Source of the DNA: Altererythrobacter sp. C41
GTDB lineage: Bacteria; Pseudomonadota; Alphaproteobacteria; Sphingomonadales; Sphingomonadaceae
Assembly: GCF_016803135.1 (NCBI RefSeq)
Contig: NZ_JAEVFE010000003.1
Coordinates: 248,001 to 312,000, forward strand
DNA: 64,000 nucleotides
Direction: 5' to 3'
How positions within the stretch are numbered: position 1 is the stretch's first letter; each line of letters opens with the position of its first letter. This document shows, one piece after another, positions 1 to 9,233 of this stretch. Below the pieces are notes generated by a model. The model searched no databases and was not told the origin of the DNA. It saw only the letters and a list, made by a program, of their open reading frames with translations. A program made the translations under genes and the position numbers.

Positions 1-1805
1 CCATCGCGGCTGCGGCTGATCCGAACTGTCAGCTCAACGACGCTAATCAGCCGGAACCTTGCGCCAATCCGTTCGGTGAACAGGTGACCGGCTCGACCAC
101 GATCGGTGCTCTTCAGCCCGGACAGGTCCGGCTCGGGGTCAATACGCGCACGACCAGCATTGCCTCGCGGAATGTGACCGACGAGCGTAATGCGTTCCGC
201 GTGCTTGCCGGCTTCCGCGGCAATCTGACGGACACGCTGCAGTACGATGCGTACTACTCGTACTCACGCACCCGGAATGGCTCGATCCAGGAAGGCAACG
301 TCTCGCGCTCGGCATTTACCCGCCTCGCGGCCGACGGTACCTGTAACGTCTTCGGCGAAGCTCTGCTGAGCCCCGAATGCGTCAATGCGATCTCCATCCT
401 CGCGCAGAACACCGAGGTGTCGACGCTCCAGGTCGCGCAAGGCAGCATTTCCGGCCCGCTGTTCACCTCGGGTTGGGCGACCGACCCCGTGGCATTCGCG
501 GCGGGTGTTGAATATCGCAAGATGAGCGCCGAGTTCATTCCCGACACCGCCTTGGCATCTGGCGACGTGGTTGGCTTCAACGCGGGTCAACCGACTGCGG
601 GTAGCTACAGCGCCAAGGAGGTCTTCGGCGAGCTTCGCGTGCCGATCATCCAGAACGGTTTCGTCGACCGGCTCGAGTTGAGCGGCGGTGCGCGCTATTC
701 GGACTACTCGCTGGAAGCTGTCGGCGGTGTATGGGCATACTTCGCTGGTGCGGAGTTTGCGCCGATCCCGGACATCACGTTCCGCGGTCAGTACCAGCGT
801 GCTGTCCGAGCGCCGAACGTGCAGGAGCTGTTCGGCGGACAGTCGGTCGGCTTCCCGGCGGCGACTGACCCTTGCGCGCTGTCGGACGCTGCTACGAATG
901 CGACGCTGCGGGCGCTCTGTATCGCTACCGGCGTTCCGGCCAGCAACGTTGGGCAGGACTTCCTCCAGCCCAACGCTCAGATCCAGGGCGCGTTCGGCGG
1001 CAACCCGGACCTGCAGGAAGAAGTGGCCGATACCTTCACGGTGGGTGTCGTTCTTCGCCCGAGCTTTATTCCGGGCCTCAACGTCACGGTCGATTACTAC
1101 GACATTGAAATCGACAAGGCCATCGCGACCTACGGCGGCGGCGTGAACAACATCCTGAATATCTGCTATAATATCTATCAGGATGCCAACAGTGAGGCTT
1201 GCGGGCTGATCTCGCGCGACTCGCAGGGTGTCATTTCGGGTCCGCCCTTCGTGGTGACGGCTCTGAATGCGAACCTTGCTCAGTTGACCACGAGCGGCAT
1301 CGACTTCCAGGTCGACTACAGCTTGCCGCTCGGCGCAAGCTTGACCGGCAATGGCGATTCCCGCCTCGGGTTCTACTTCCTCGGAAACTACTCGGACGAG
1401 AACAACTTTACGCCGTCGGTTGACCTGCCGGACGAGGTTGTCGAATGCGCCGGCAAGTTTGGTCTTAACTGTGGCAATCCGACGCCGAAGTGGAAGTGGT
1501 CCAGCCGCCTGTCGTGGATCGACGGGCCGCTCACGACAACCGTGCGCTGGCGTCACACCGGGAAGGTCTCCGACGACGATGATACGACTGACTACATCGT
1601 CGAAGAAATCGGTGCTTACGACGTGTTCGACCTCGCCTTCGGTTTCGAAGTCAACGAGAACTTCACGCTCACCATGGGTGTGAACAATCTGTTCGACAAG
1701 ATGCCTCCGATCATCGGCGACAACCAGGAGCAGACCAATACCTATCCGGGTGTCTACGACGTTCTCGGACGTGACTACTTCGTTTCGGTCGGCATGACCT
1801 TCTGA
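1..1805 (+). CDS. TonB-dependent receptor, 3' part (5' truncated by window edge)
   Basis: The reading frame is already open at base 3 and runs without a stop to TGA at 1803-1805, giving about 600 visible residues. The GTG at 84 is internal, not the start. The visible part is the outer-membrane beta-barrel: alternating aromatic-rich strands, the segment FRGQYQRAVRAPNVQELF that is typical of these barrels, and a C-terminus ending VGMTF with a terminal Phe, the usual BAM recognition signal. The plug domain and TonB box lie off the left edge. Family members import siderophores, vitamin B12 or oligosaccharides using TonB energy; the substrate cannot be told here. A strong terminator follows, and the next genes converge on it. 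Confidence 0.93.
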   Translation, partial: IAAAADPNCQLNDANQPEPCANPFGEQVTGSTTIGALQPGQVRLGVNTRTTSIASRNVTDERNAFRVLAGFRGNLTDTLQYDAYYSYSRTRNGSIQEGNVSRSAFTRLAADGTCNVFGEALLSPECVNAISILAQNTEVSTLQVAQGSISGPLFTSGWATDPVAFAAGVEYRKMSAEFIPDTALASGDVVGFNAGQPTAGSYSAKEVFGELRVPIIQNGFVDRLELSGGARYSDYSLEAVGGVWAYFAGAEFAPIPDITFRGQYQRAVRAPNVQELFGGQSVGFPAATDPCALSDAATNATLRALCIATGVPASNVGQDFLQPNAQIQGAFGGNPDLQEEVADTFTVGVVLRPSFIPGLNVTVDYYDIEIDKAIATYGGGVNNILNICYNIYQDANSEACGLISRDSQGVISGPPFVVTALNANLAQLTTSGIDFQVDYSLPLGASLTGNGDSRLGFYFLGNYSDENNFTPSVDLPDEVVECAGKFGLNCGNPTPKWKWSSRLSWIDGPLTTTVRWRHTGKVSDDDDTTDYIVEEIGAYDVFDLAFGFEVNENFTLTMGVNNLFDKMPPIIGDNQEQTNTYPGVYDVLGRDYFVSVGMTF

Positions 1806-1828
1806 TCTCTCGATCAGTGACGAAAATG

Positions 1829-1862
1829 GGGGCGGCGTTCTTGAGGACGCCGCCCCTTTTTT
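1829..1862 (+). terminator. Rho-independent terminator of the TonB receptor gene
   Basis: A 10-bp GC-rich stem (GGGGCGGCGT at 1829-1838 paired with ACGCCGCCCC at 1847-1856) with an 8-base loop is followed by a six-T run at 1857-1862. It begins 24 bases after the receptor stop codon. Confidence 0.9.
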
Positions 1863-2011
1863 GTTGTAACTTATACGCTTAGGTTTTCCGAAGCCCTCGG
1901 GCGCATCTCGGGACCGGAGAGCGCGAGGTCAGATCGCCCGCGAATATCACTAGTTCAAAAGATGCCGATTGCCGTCTGGCGGAGGCTCGCGCCGTCAGCG
2001 ATCCCAGCGCA

Positions 2012-3742
2012 TCAGGTGGCTACAATACCGATCGATGCGTCACTTCTGCGGGGATGCGAACAAACGTCGAAGGCGACCGTCAAACGTCGCGCACCGTCGA
2101 AGGGGCGCGTGCCATGATAGAGGGTGCTCGGGAACAGGGCGAGATGCCCGGGTCGGGGGCGTATCGTGAAAAGCGGTGGCAGCTCAAGGCGCAAGTCCGG
2201 GGGCGGACGGCCGATCTCGAGCCAACCGGGCTCCCCTCGCGCGTCGATGTCGTCCGGAATCTCAAGGTACAGTGCCGACGAGACGATCCCGTTGGGGTGG
2301 ATATGCGAGGTGTGATGGTCTCCCCCGCCTGCCAGGCGCACGGACCATGAGCCGGCGATGGACCAGGCATCGTCGCGATGGCGGAGAAGCGGATGATCCG
2401 AGTGAGCCGGCGGCAACTTGGCACGGTAGTCACCGAGTGTGCGAATGATCGCCCGGTGCAGCGCTTCATAGATCGGCTCGTACCGATCGAAAAGTCCCGC
2501 GCGGGTTTGCGTTCCACCACGCAGCGACTGGCCCAGAGGAAAGCGGGAACTGTCGTGAAGCGCATGCAGGGCGTCGATCGTTTGCGGAACGATGGTGTCG
2601 CGATCGTGCAACGGTAGGAACTGCACGAGCCCCTCCTGACCGTGCAGCCAATCCTTTCGCGGATCGTCTAGCAGGCGCCACAGAAGTCCACGGAGCGCCC
2701 AGCCAGCGACATTGCTCCGGTCCGCCTGGAGCAGGCTGTCGATCAGCCTCACGGCCCGTTCCGGCTCACCTTGGCGCACGCGGTGGCGCGCCTCATGCAG
2801 GTGGTGCGTCGACGACTGGAACTGGAATTCTGCCCAGATGGCTTCGGCGCGCTCGTCCTGCCCGTCCTCTCCCGCATATACTGCTTCGAGCAGGGCGAGT
2901 TGCTCGAGTTCGGGAAAGCGTCGCCGGGCGTTGGCGGCGACTTCGGCCGCCTCGGCCTTCCTGTCGATGCCGGCCAGCAATGCGCAATGGGCAATGGAAA
3001 TCTGCGGATCCTGCGGGGCGCGAGCAGCCGCGTCGCGGTACGGCGCTGCGACATCCGCCACGCCTCGTGCCATGAGCAACTCGGCCTTGAATCTGAGCCC
3101 CGCCAACCATCGCGGGGCTTGGCTTACCAATGCCTCTGCGATCGCTTCGGCTTCCTCGTTTCTCCCCTCCACTTCGAGCGCCTGCGCCTTGCCCAGCCAC
3201 AACTCGAGATTCCCGGGGTCGCGCTGCAAGGCCCGATCGAATCGCATCACAGCATCTGCTTCAGCACGTTCGAGCGCCACCCGCGCTCGCCCGTGCAATG
3301 CACGTGCGTGACCTGCATCGATAGCCAAGGCCGCGTCATACCATCGGGCGGCATCCTTGAGTAAACCCGCGTCGCGCGAAGTATTCGCCCGTGTCGAGCA
3401 ATATCGCACGTCGCGTACTCCGCTGGGTTCGTGTGCGCCCAGCACGGTCAGTGCGTCCCTGTGCCGGCCAAGACGGCCAAGCGCGATCGCATGGTTCACT
3501 GCGAATTCGAGCGTTTGCGGTGCGCGTTCACGCGCTTTTGCAAAGTGCGCTGCAGCATCCGGCGTCTTGCCAGCTCGCAGCGCCGCCGCGCCGGCGCTGT
3601 TCCATAGTGCGGCATCGTTTGGGAACAGGCCGGCTGCCTTCTCCAGGATCGCCGCGGCTCTCTCGGGTTCTCCTGCTTGCATCGCCGCCTGCGCTTGGGC
3701 GCGATAGCCGTCGATGGTTTCTATCACCGGTCTCGAAGCCAT
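2012..3742 (-). CDS. TPR-repeat protein with C-terminal 2OG-Fe(II) oxygenase domain
   Basis: The protein is about 576 residues. The N-terminal 350 residues are a run of degenerate 34-residue tetratricopeptide helices (many A/L/G/Y helix-packing patterns). The C-terminus resembles the '2OG-Fe(II)_Oxy_5' type of putative hydroxylase: HIHPNG (H480, H482), then H543 in LYHGTRPF and R552/R553 before LTVAF, matching the HxH...H...R pattern of an iron/2-oxoglutarate site. I start it at ATG 3742 (MASRPVIETIDGY), which overlaps the upstream oxygenase gene by 19 bp. A longer frame to 3949 is open but lies inside that gene. The two are probably one transcription unit. TPR domains usually bind protein partners, so a protein substrate is plausible but unproven. 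Confidence 0.85.
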   Translation of the reverse strand: MASRPVIETIDGYRAQAQAAMQAGEPERAAAILEKAAGLFPNDAALWNSAGAAALRAGKTPDAAAHFAKARERAPQTLEFAVNHAIALGRLGRHRDALTVLGAHEPSGVRDVRYCSTRANTSRDAGLLKDAARWYDAALAIDAGHARALHGRARVALERAEADAVMRFDRALQRDPGNLELWLGKAQALEVEGRNEEAEAIAEALVSQAPRWLAGLRFKAELLMARGVADVAAPYRDAAARAPQDPQISIAHCALLAGIDRKAEAAEVAANARRRFPELEQLALLEAVYAGEDGQDERAEAIWAEFQFQSSTHHLHEARHRVRQGEPERAVRLIDSLLQADRSNVAGWALRGLLWRLLDDPRKDWLHGQEGLVQFLPLHDRDTIVPQTIDALHALHDSSRFPLGQSLRGGTQTRAGLFDRYEPIYEALHRAIIRTLGDYRAKLPPAHSDHPLLRHRDDAWSIAGSWSVRLAGGGDHHTSHIHPNGIVSSALYLEIPDDIDARGEPGWLEIGRPPPDLRLELPPLFTIRPRPGHLALFPSTLYHGTRPFDGARRLTVAFDVCSHPRRSDASIGIVAT

Positions 3743-4464
3743 CCGGTAATGGCCAAGCGCCCCATTGGGGCGAAGGGCGGAACGTAGCTGACGAGATGAG
3801 TCTGCGGCACGGCAAACAGATTCAATGCATTGAAGCGCGGGCGGAATCCTTCGACCACATCTCCGTCCTGGTCGAGGAACAAGAGATATCCCCCCCAATC
3901 TGGATGCCATTCGTCCGGCGCGAAGTTCATCACGTAGGCAACACGCCATCCTTCGGCCACATCGCTATCGCTGTGCCTGCCGAGATAGTGATTTGGAGCG
4001 TAAAGCGTGGCCTGCGCATCCGCCTTGACCAGATCGTCCATGCCGGTGACTTCACGAGCGAGATCGAGGAAGTCGGGGGCGTTTAGATACTCCAGAAGCA
4101 GTTCATGCGGACCATCAGGGTCCCAGCGCTGATTGAGAGCATCAATGATCGGATAATGTGCGTAGCGGAACGCGTAGTCCCCCCGGGCGGACGCCTCATG
4201 CGCAGCCATGGCAGCGTGATTCACCTGTTCGGCGCCGCCCGACATGTTCCCCTTGCGGGGGTGGAAGCTTTGCGGCGGATTGGCCGCGCCGTCACCAGCG
4301 CGCACGGCCATGCCCCAGGCCGTCCCGCGCGAAAGGATCATGCGGATCTCCTCCGCCGTTTCCCGTGTCAGGACCTCCCGGATCTGCACTCTCGTGCGTT
4401 CGGCAAAGCGGCGGGCGCAAGCGGCACGGTCGATCGCCGGGTTGATTTCGAAGAGCTTCTTCAT
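3724..4464 (-). CDS. 2OG-Fe(II) oxygenase, prolyl-hydroxylase-like
   Basis: The product is 246 residues with a C-terminal double-stranded beta-helix. The iron triad is visible as H164-x-D166 (LGRHSDSD) and H223 (QTHLVSYV), with R236 (MGRLAITGW) in the expected place for binding 2-oxoglutarate. The WGGYLLFLDQDGDV stretch, which leads into the second His, is typical of P4Hc/Tpa1-like hydroxylases. Such enzymes hydroxylate Pro, Asp or Asn side chains or small molecules using O2 and 2-oxoglutarate. It is the first gene of a two-gene minus-strand unit with the TPR oxygenase and converges with the TonB receptor gene. The substrate is unknown. Confidence 0.88.
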   Translation of the reverse strand: MKKLFEINPAIDRAACARRFAERTRVQIREVLTRETAEEIRMILSRGTAWGMAVRAGDGAANPPQSFHPRKGNMSGGAEQVNHAAMAAHEASARGDYAFRYAHYPIIDALNQRWDPDGPHELLLEYLNAPDFLDLAREVTGMDDLVKADAQATLYAPNHYLGRHSDSDVAEGWRVAYVMNFAPDEWHPDWGGYLLFLDQDGDVVEGFRPRFNALNLFAVPQTHLVSYVPPFAPMGRLAITGWLRDR

Positions 4465-4606
4465 GGGCCTCGGCGCTAACGTTCTGCGGGTGCGAGGTTA
4501 TGCTGCGAACTACGCTGTTGGCAAGAACGTTGGCGGCCGGGCAGGCAAGCGACACTTGACGTAAACGGAAGCCGATCATACGCGAGAAGCGTTGGAGGAG
4601 AATGGG

Positions 4607-5779
<1,173 letters not shown>

Positions 5780-5787
5780 ACATCGTT

Positions 5788-5860
5788 CATGGGAGAGTCC
5801 CGCGTAGTCGGGGACCTCCGGGAAGTATTGCACGAACCCCCGCCTGCGCGGAGGATCAGG
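5788..5860. repeat. Palindromic intergenic repeat, copy 1
   Basis: A short element with hairpin arms (GTCCC-GCGTAGTC-GGGGAC, then CCCCCGCCTGCGCGG) lies between the thiolase and SDR genes. It shares the hairpin design and the GGGGACCTC block with the element at 6671-6751, so the two flank the SDR gene. REP-like elements of this kind are frequent in sphingomonad genomes. Confidence 0.65.
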
Positions 5861-5875
5861 AAGAGGAAGACAGGA

Positions 5876-6661
5876 ATGGAAATCGGCAGCAACACTCCCG
5901 CGGTGGTTACCGGAGGCGCCTCTGGCCTCGGCGAAGCGACTGCGCGCGCACTTGCGGCGAAGGGCGCCAAGGTCGCGATCTTCGATCTGCAGGAGGAGAA
6001 GGGAAAGAAGGTCGCTGCGGAGATCGGCGGCGTGTTCTGCGAATGCAACGTGACCGACGAGGCTTCGGTCGATGCCGCCTTCGCCAAGGCGCGCGAGGCG
6101 CACGGACAAGAGCGGATCCTGGTCAACTGCGCCGGTGTCGGCAACGCGATCAAGACCGCCAAACGCGACAAGCAGACCGGTGAGATCAGCCACTTCCCCC
6201 TCGATGCGTTCAACTGGGTGATCCAGATCAACCTCGTCGGCACCTTCCGCTGCATCGCCAAGTCGGCGGCAGGCATGATGACGCTTGATCCACTGTCGGA
6301 GGACGGCGACCGCGGCGCGATCGTCAACACGGCCAGCGTCGCCGGCGAAGACGGGCAGATCGGCCAGGCGGCCTATTCCGCGTCGAAGGGCGGGGTGATC
6401 GGCATGACGCTGCCGATCGCGCGCGACCTCATGGGCGAAGGTATCCGGGTGAACACGATCCTGCCGGGCATCTTCAACACCCCGCTGATGAACGCCGCAC
6501 CGCCGCAGGTGAAGGAGGCGCTGGCCGCCTCGGTCCCGTTCCCCAAGCGGCTCGGAAACCCCGAGGAATATGCCAAACTGGCGCTGTGCATGATCGAGAC
6601 CGGATACTTCAATGGTGAGGACGTGCGGCTCGATGGCGGTATCCGCATGGCCCCGCGGTAG
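5876..6661 (+). CDS. SDR-family 3-hydroxyacyl-CoA dehydrogenase-like
   Basis: The 261-residue product is a classical short-chain dehydrogenase. The cofactor motif TGGASGLG is at residues 12-19, NCAG (a variant of NNAG) at 84-87, catalytic S154, and Y167-x3-K171 in YSASK. The acidic residue D37 after the second strand (AIFDLQ) favours NAD(H). Length and the inserted loop after NCAG resemble type II 3-hydroxyacyl-CoA dehydrogenase (HSD17B10-like). I start at ATG 5876, preceded by purine-rich AGGAAGAGGAAG; the upstream in-frame start at 5789 falls in a repeat. It sits between a thiolase and an enoyl-CoA hydratase, which fits the dehydrogenation step of beta-oxidation. Confidence 0.9.
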   Translation: MEIGSNTPAVVTGGASGLGEATARALAAKGAKVAIFDLQEEKGKKVAAEIGGVFCECNVTDEASVDAAFAKAREAHGQERILVNCAGVGNAIKTAKRDKQTGEISHFPLDAFNWVIQINLVGTFRCIAKSAAGMMTLDPLSEDGDRGAIVNTASVAGEDGQIGQAAYSASKGGVIGMTLPIARDLMGEGIRVNTILPGIFNTPLMNAAPPQVKEALAASVPFPKRLGNPEEYAKLALCMIETGYFNGEDVRLDGGIRMAPR

Positions 6662-6670
6662 TTTCATTGC

Positions 6671-6751
6671 ATGAGTCCCCGCGAAGGCGGGGACCTCGGT
6701 CGGCTGCGCTCTTCCGCCTGAGGCCCCTGCTTTCGCGGGGGCTCGTGTCAT
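6671..6751. repeat. Palindromic intergenic repeat, copy 2
   Basis: A hairpin GTCCCCGC-GAAG-GCGGGGAC is followed about 45 bases on by a second GC-rich hairpin, CCCCTGCTTTCGCGGGGG. It is the same type as the element at 5788-5860 and lies between the SDR and enoyl-CoA hydratase genes. Confidence 0.65.
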
Positions 6752-6768
6752 CGGGAAGGTAGAGGATC

Positions 6769-7641
6769 ATGTCCGAGTTCACGCAGATCAAACTGGACAT
6801 CGACGACGGCATTGCGACGATCACGCTCCATCGGCCGGAGAAGATGAATGCCTTCACCCGCACGATGATGGCGGAGATCATCGCGGCGATGGATGCGATC
6901 GACGCCGACGATGCGGTGCGGGCGGTGATCTTCACCGGACATGGCGACCGTGCGTTCTGCGCCGGCGCCGATCTCACGCCGGACGATGGCGCGAAGCCGT
7001 TCGCGAGCAACGAAGCGGTGGGCGATCTGTCCGATCCGCTCGTGCGCGACGGCGGCGGGCAAGTGACCCTGCGCCTGTTCAACTCGACCAAGCCGCTGAT
7101 CGCCGCGTGCAACGGCGCCGCCGTGGGCATCGGGGCGACGATGCAACTCGCGATGGACATTCGCCTGGCGGTAGAAACGGCGCGGTACGGTTTCGTCTTT
7201 GCGCGGCGCGGGATCGTGCCGGAGGCGTGCTCGAGCTGGTTCCTGCCGCGGCTCGTCGGCATCCAGCAGGCGCTCGAGTGGACCTACACCGGCCGGATCT
7301 TCGATGCGCAGGAAGCGCTCGCGGCCGGACTCGTGCGCTCGGTTCACCCGCAGGACAAGCTGATGGGCGAGGCGAGGGCGCTCGCGCGCGAGGTCGCGGA
7401 GAACACCTCGGCAGTGTCGGTCGCACTGACCCGGGCGATGATGTGGCGGTTGTCCGCCGCGGAACATCCGATGATGGCCCACCGGATAGACAGCCGCGCG
7501 ATCTACCGCATGGCGAGGACGCCCGACGCAGCCGAAGGCGTGGCGAGCTTTCTCGACAAGCGGCCGCCGCAGTTTCCGATGAAGCCGTCGCGCGATATGC
7601 CGGACTTCTACCCCTGGTGGGATGAGCCCGGCTACCAATGA
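6769..7641 (+). CDS. Enoyl-CoA hydratase/isomerase (crotonase family)
   Basis: The 290-residue product has the crotonase fold signatures: HRPEKMNAFT at the N-terminus, the first oxyanion-hole strand in FCAGADL, and the second in the segment NGAAVGIGATMQLAMDIRLA. It hydrates trans-2-enoyl-CoA or isomerises related CoA esters. ATG 6769 follows GGTAGAGGATC. The residue aligned with the second catalytic Glu lies in FARRGIVPEACSSWFLPR, a pattern common in longer, less characterised members, so the exact substrate is open. It follows the SDR gene and precedes the MarR regulator. Confidence 0.92.
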   Translation: MSEFTQIKLDIDDGIATITLHRPEKMNAFTRTMMAEIIAAMDAIDADDAVRAVIFTGHGDRAFCAGADLTPDDGAKPFASNEAVGDLSDPLVRDGGGQVTLRLFNSTKPLIAACNGAAVGIGATMQLAMDIRLAVETARYGFVFARRGIVPEACSSWFLPRLVGIQQALEWTYTGRIFDAQEALAAGLVRSVHPQDKLMGEARALAREVAENTSAVSVALTRAMMWRLSAAEHPMMAHRIDSRAIYRMARTPDAAEGVASFLDKRPPQFPMKPSRDMPDFYPWWDEPGYQ

Positions 7642-7699
7642 CGGGGCGCAAGCCCGGGCCCGGTTGTCAACGCGGGCGGTTGCACTAGAAACGAGTTCC

Positions 7700-8179
7700 A
7701 TGACCGAACCCGACGATCGCCACGGCCGGCTCCAGCTCGACCGCTTCCTGCCTTATCAGCTCTCCATCGCGTCGAACGCGGTCAGCAACCGCATTGCGGA
7801 AATCTACCGCGACCGGTTCGACCTCAAGATTCCCGAATGGCGGATCATGGCGGTGCTGGGAGATACGGGGCCGGCGACGCAGCGCGAGCTGACCGAGCGC
7901 ACGCTGATGGACAAGGTCGCCGTCAACCGCGCTTGCCGCACCCTGGCCGAGCGGGGGTTCGTCGAACGCGAACCCAACGCGACCGACGGCCGATCGCACC
8001 ATCTCGAACTCACCGCGCAGGGGCGCTCGATCTACGATCGGATCATGCCCCTGACGCTGCAGATGGAGCAGCAGCTTTTCGCATCGTTCTCCGCAGCCGA
8101 GCGCGATGCTTTCGCCCGACTCCTGAGCCGCGTGCGCGAGCAGGCGGGCGCTCTCGATCCGGTGAGCGAGAACGTCTAG
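7700..8179 (+). CDS. MarR-family transcriptional regulator
   Basis: The 159-residue product has the MarR winged-helix layout: an N-terminal dimerisation helix, a recognition region around ELTERTLMDKVAVNRACRTLAERGFVE, a wing with the family D-G-R-S pattern (ATDGRSHHLELT), and C-terminal helices. I start at ATG 7700 (MTEPDDRHGR); an in-frame GTG/ATG at 7622 overlaps the hydratase gene. MarR proteins are usually ligand-released repressors of adjacent genes, so control of the acyl-CoA cluster just upstream is a reasonable inference. Confidence 0.9.
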   Translation: MTEPDDRHGRLQLDRFLPYQLSIASNAVSNRIAEIYRDRFDLKIPEWRIMAVLGDTGPATQRELTERTLMDKVAVNRACRTLAERGFVEREPNATDGRSHHLELTAQGRSIYDRIMPLTLQMEQQLFASFSAAERDAFARLLSRVREQAGALDPVSENV

Positions 8180-8212
8180 CGAGCTCTGCCGTCGCGGCTG
8201 GGAGCGATCCGC

Positions 8213-9220
8213 TTACTGCCCCGGGTTTGACGCGAAGGCATCGCTGATCGAGCAGGCCGCAGGGCCCAGGATAACGATGAACAGCACCGGCAGGATGAAC
8301 AGGATCAGCGGCACCGTCATGATCGCGGGCAGGCGCGCGGCCTTCTCCTCGGCGCGCATCATGCGCTCGTTGCGGAACTCGGCCGAAAGCACGCGCAGCG
8401 CCGATGCGAGCGGAGTGCCGTAGCGTTCTGTCTGCACCATCGTCGTCACCACGCCGCGCACGGACTCAAGGTCGACGCGGTAGGCGAGATTGTCGAATGC
8501 CATCTTGCGTTCGGTGAGGAACGAAAGCTCGATCGCGGTCAGCGCGAACTCGTCGCCGAGTTCGGGGTAGGCGCGGCCCAGTTCCTTGGCGACCCGGTTG
8601 AAGGCCGCGTCGACCGTCAGGCCCGCTTCCGCGCAGATCACCAGCAGGTCCAGCGCGTCGGGCAGGCCCTTGCGGATCGCGTCCGTGCGCTTGGTCGCCT
8701 TGTTCTTGAGGAAGATCTCCGGCGCCTTGTAGCCTGCGAACAGGAGCGCGCCCATGGCGCCGGTGCGCTTCATCACGCCCCAGTCGGGAAAGTAGTCGAT
8801 CACGTAGATCAGCATGATGCCCAGCCCGCCGAGCAGCAGCGGCAACAGGATACGGCCCGCGATCACGTAGACCGCGAGCTCCTTGTTGCGGTAGCCGGCG
8901 TGGGCGAGCTGTTGCTGGATGACTTCGATCTGGCTCTGCTGGAGGACCTTCATCCCCGCCAGCGTGTCCTTGAGCTTCTCGGTCCCCTCGGTCTTGTGGA
9001 CGAGGCTCTGGCGTTTGCGGGCGTTGGCCTTGACGATGCCGGCCTTCAGCTCGTCGCGCCGGGCGTTGAGCGCCTTCACGCGGCGCGCCATCGGATCCTT
9101 GACCGTGAGCGCAGCGTAAATGGCGAACAGCACGGCGAGCGCGGCGATCCCGGCGAGGATCGAGCCGACGAGAATGACGTCGAAGCCGAGGAGAGTGGGG
9201 CCGGCGGGCGTGTCGGGCAT
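8213..9220 (-). CDS. tadC: Tad pilus inner-membrane platform protein TadC
   Basis: The 335-residue product is a type II secretion F-family protein. It has an N-terminal membrane anchor (about residues 13-37), a pair of helices around 115-165, the cytoplasmic T2SSF domain (GLPDALDLLVICAEAGLTVDAA..., residues about 185-300) and a C-terminal hydrophobic helix. TadC pairs with TadB to form the platform that the motor ATPase turns during Flp pilus assembly. It is the last gene of the minus-strand tad operon, 13 bp after tadB. It converges with the MarR gene; no tadD-like TPR gene follows. Confidence 0.92.
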   Translation of the reverse strand: MPDTPAGPTLLGFDVILVGSILAGIAALAVLFAIYAALTVKDPMARRVKALNARRDELKAGIVKANARKRQSLVHKTEGTEKLKDTLAGMKVLQQSQIEVIQQQLAHAGYRNKELAVYVIAGRILLPLLLGGLGIMLIYVIDYFPDWGVMKRTGAMGALLFAGYKAPEIFLKNKATKRTDAIRKGLPDALDLLVICAEAGLTVDAAFNRVAKELGRAYPELGDEFALTAIELSFLTERKMAFDNLAYRVDLESVRGVVTTMVQTERYGTPLASALRVLSAEFRNERMMRAEEKAARLPAIMTVPLILFILPVLFIVILGPAACSISDAFASNPGQ

Positions 9221-9233
9221 GTCCTGTCCTCGC

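Noticed and set aside
264-1556. Long minus-strand frame opposite the TonB receptor (430 codons)
   Set aside because: It lies wholly inside the receptor gene in an antisense frame, is rich in Arg/Ala and has no recognisable domain; high GC makes such frames common.
3743-3949. Longer N-terminus of the TPR oxygenase
   Set aside because: It lies within the adjacent oxygenase gene and reads as Arg/Pro/Cys-rich; ATG 3742 gives a normal TPR start.
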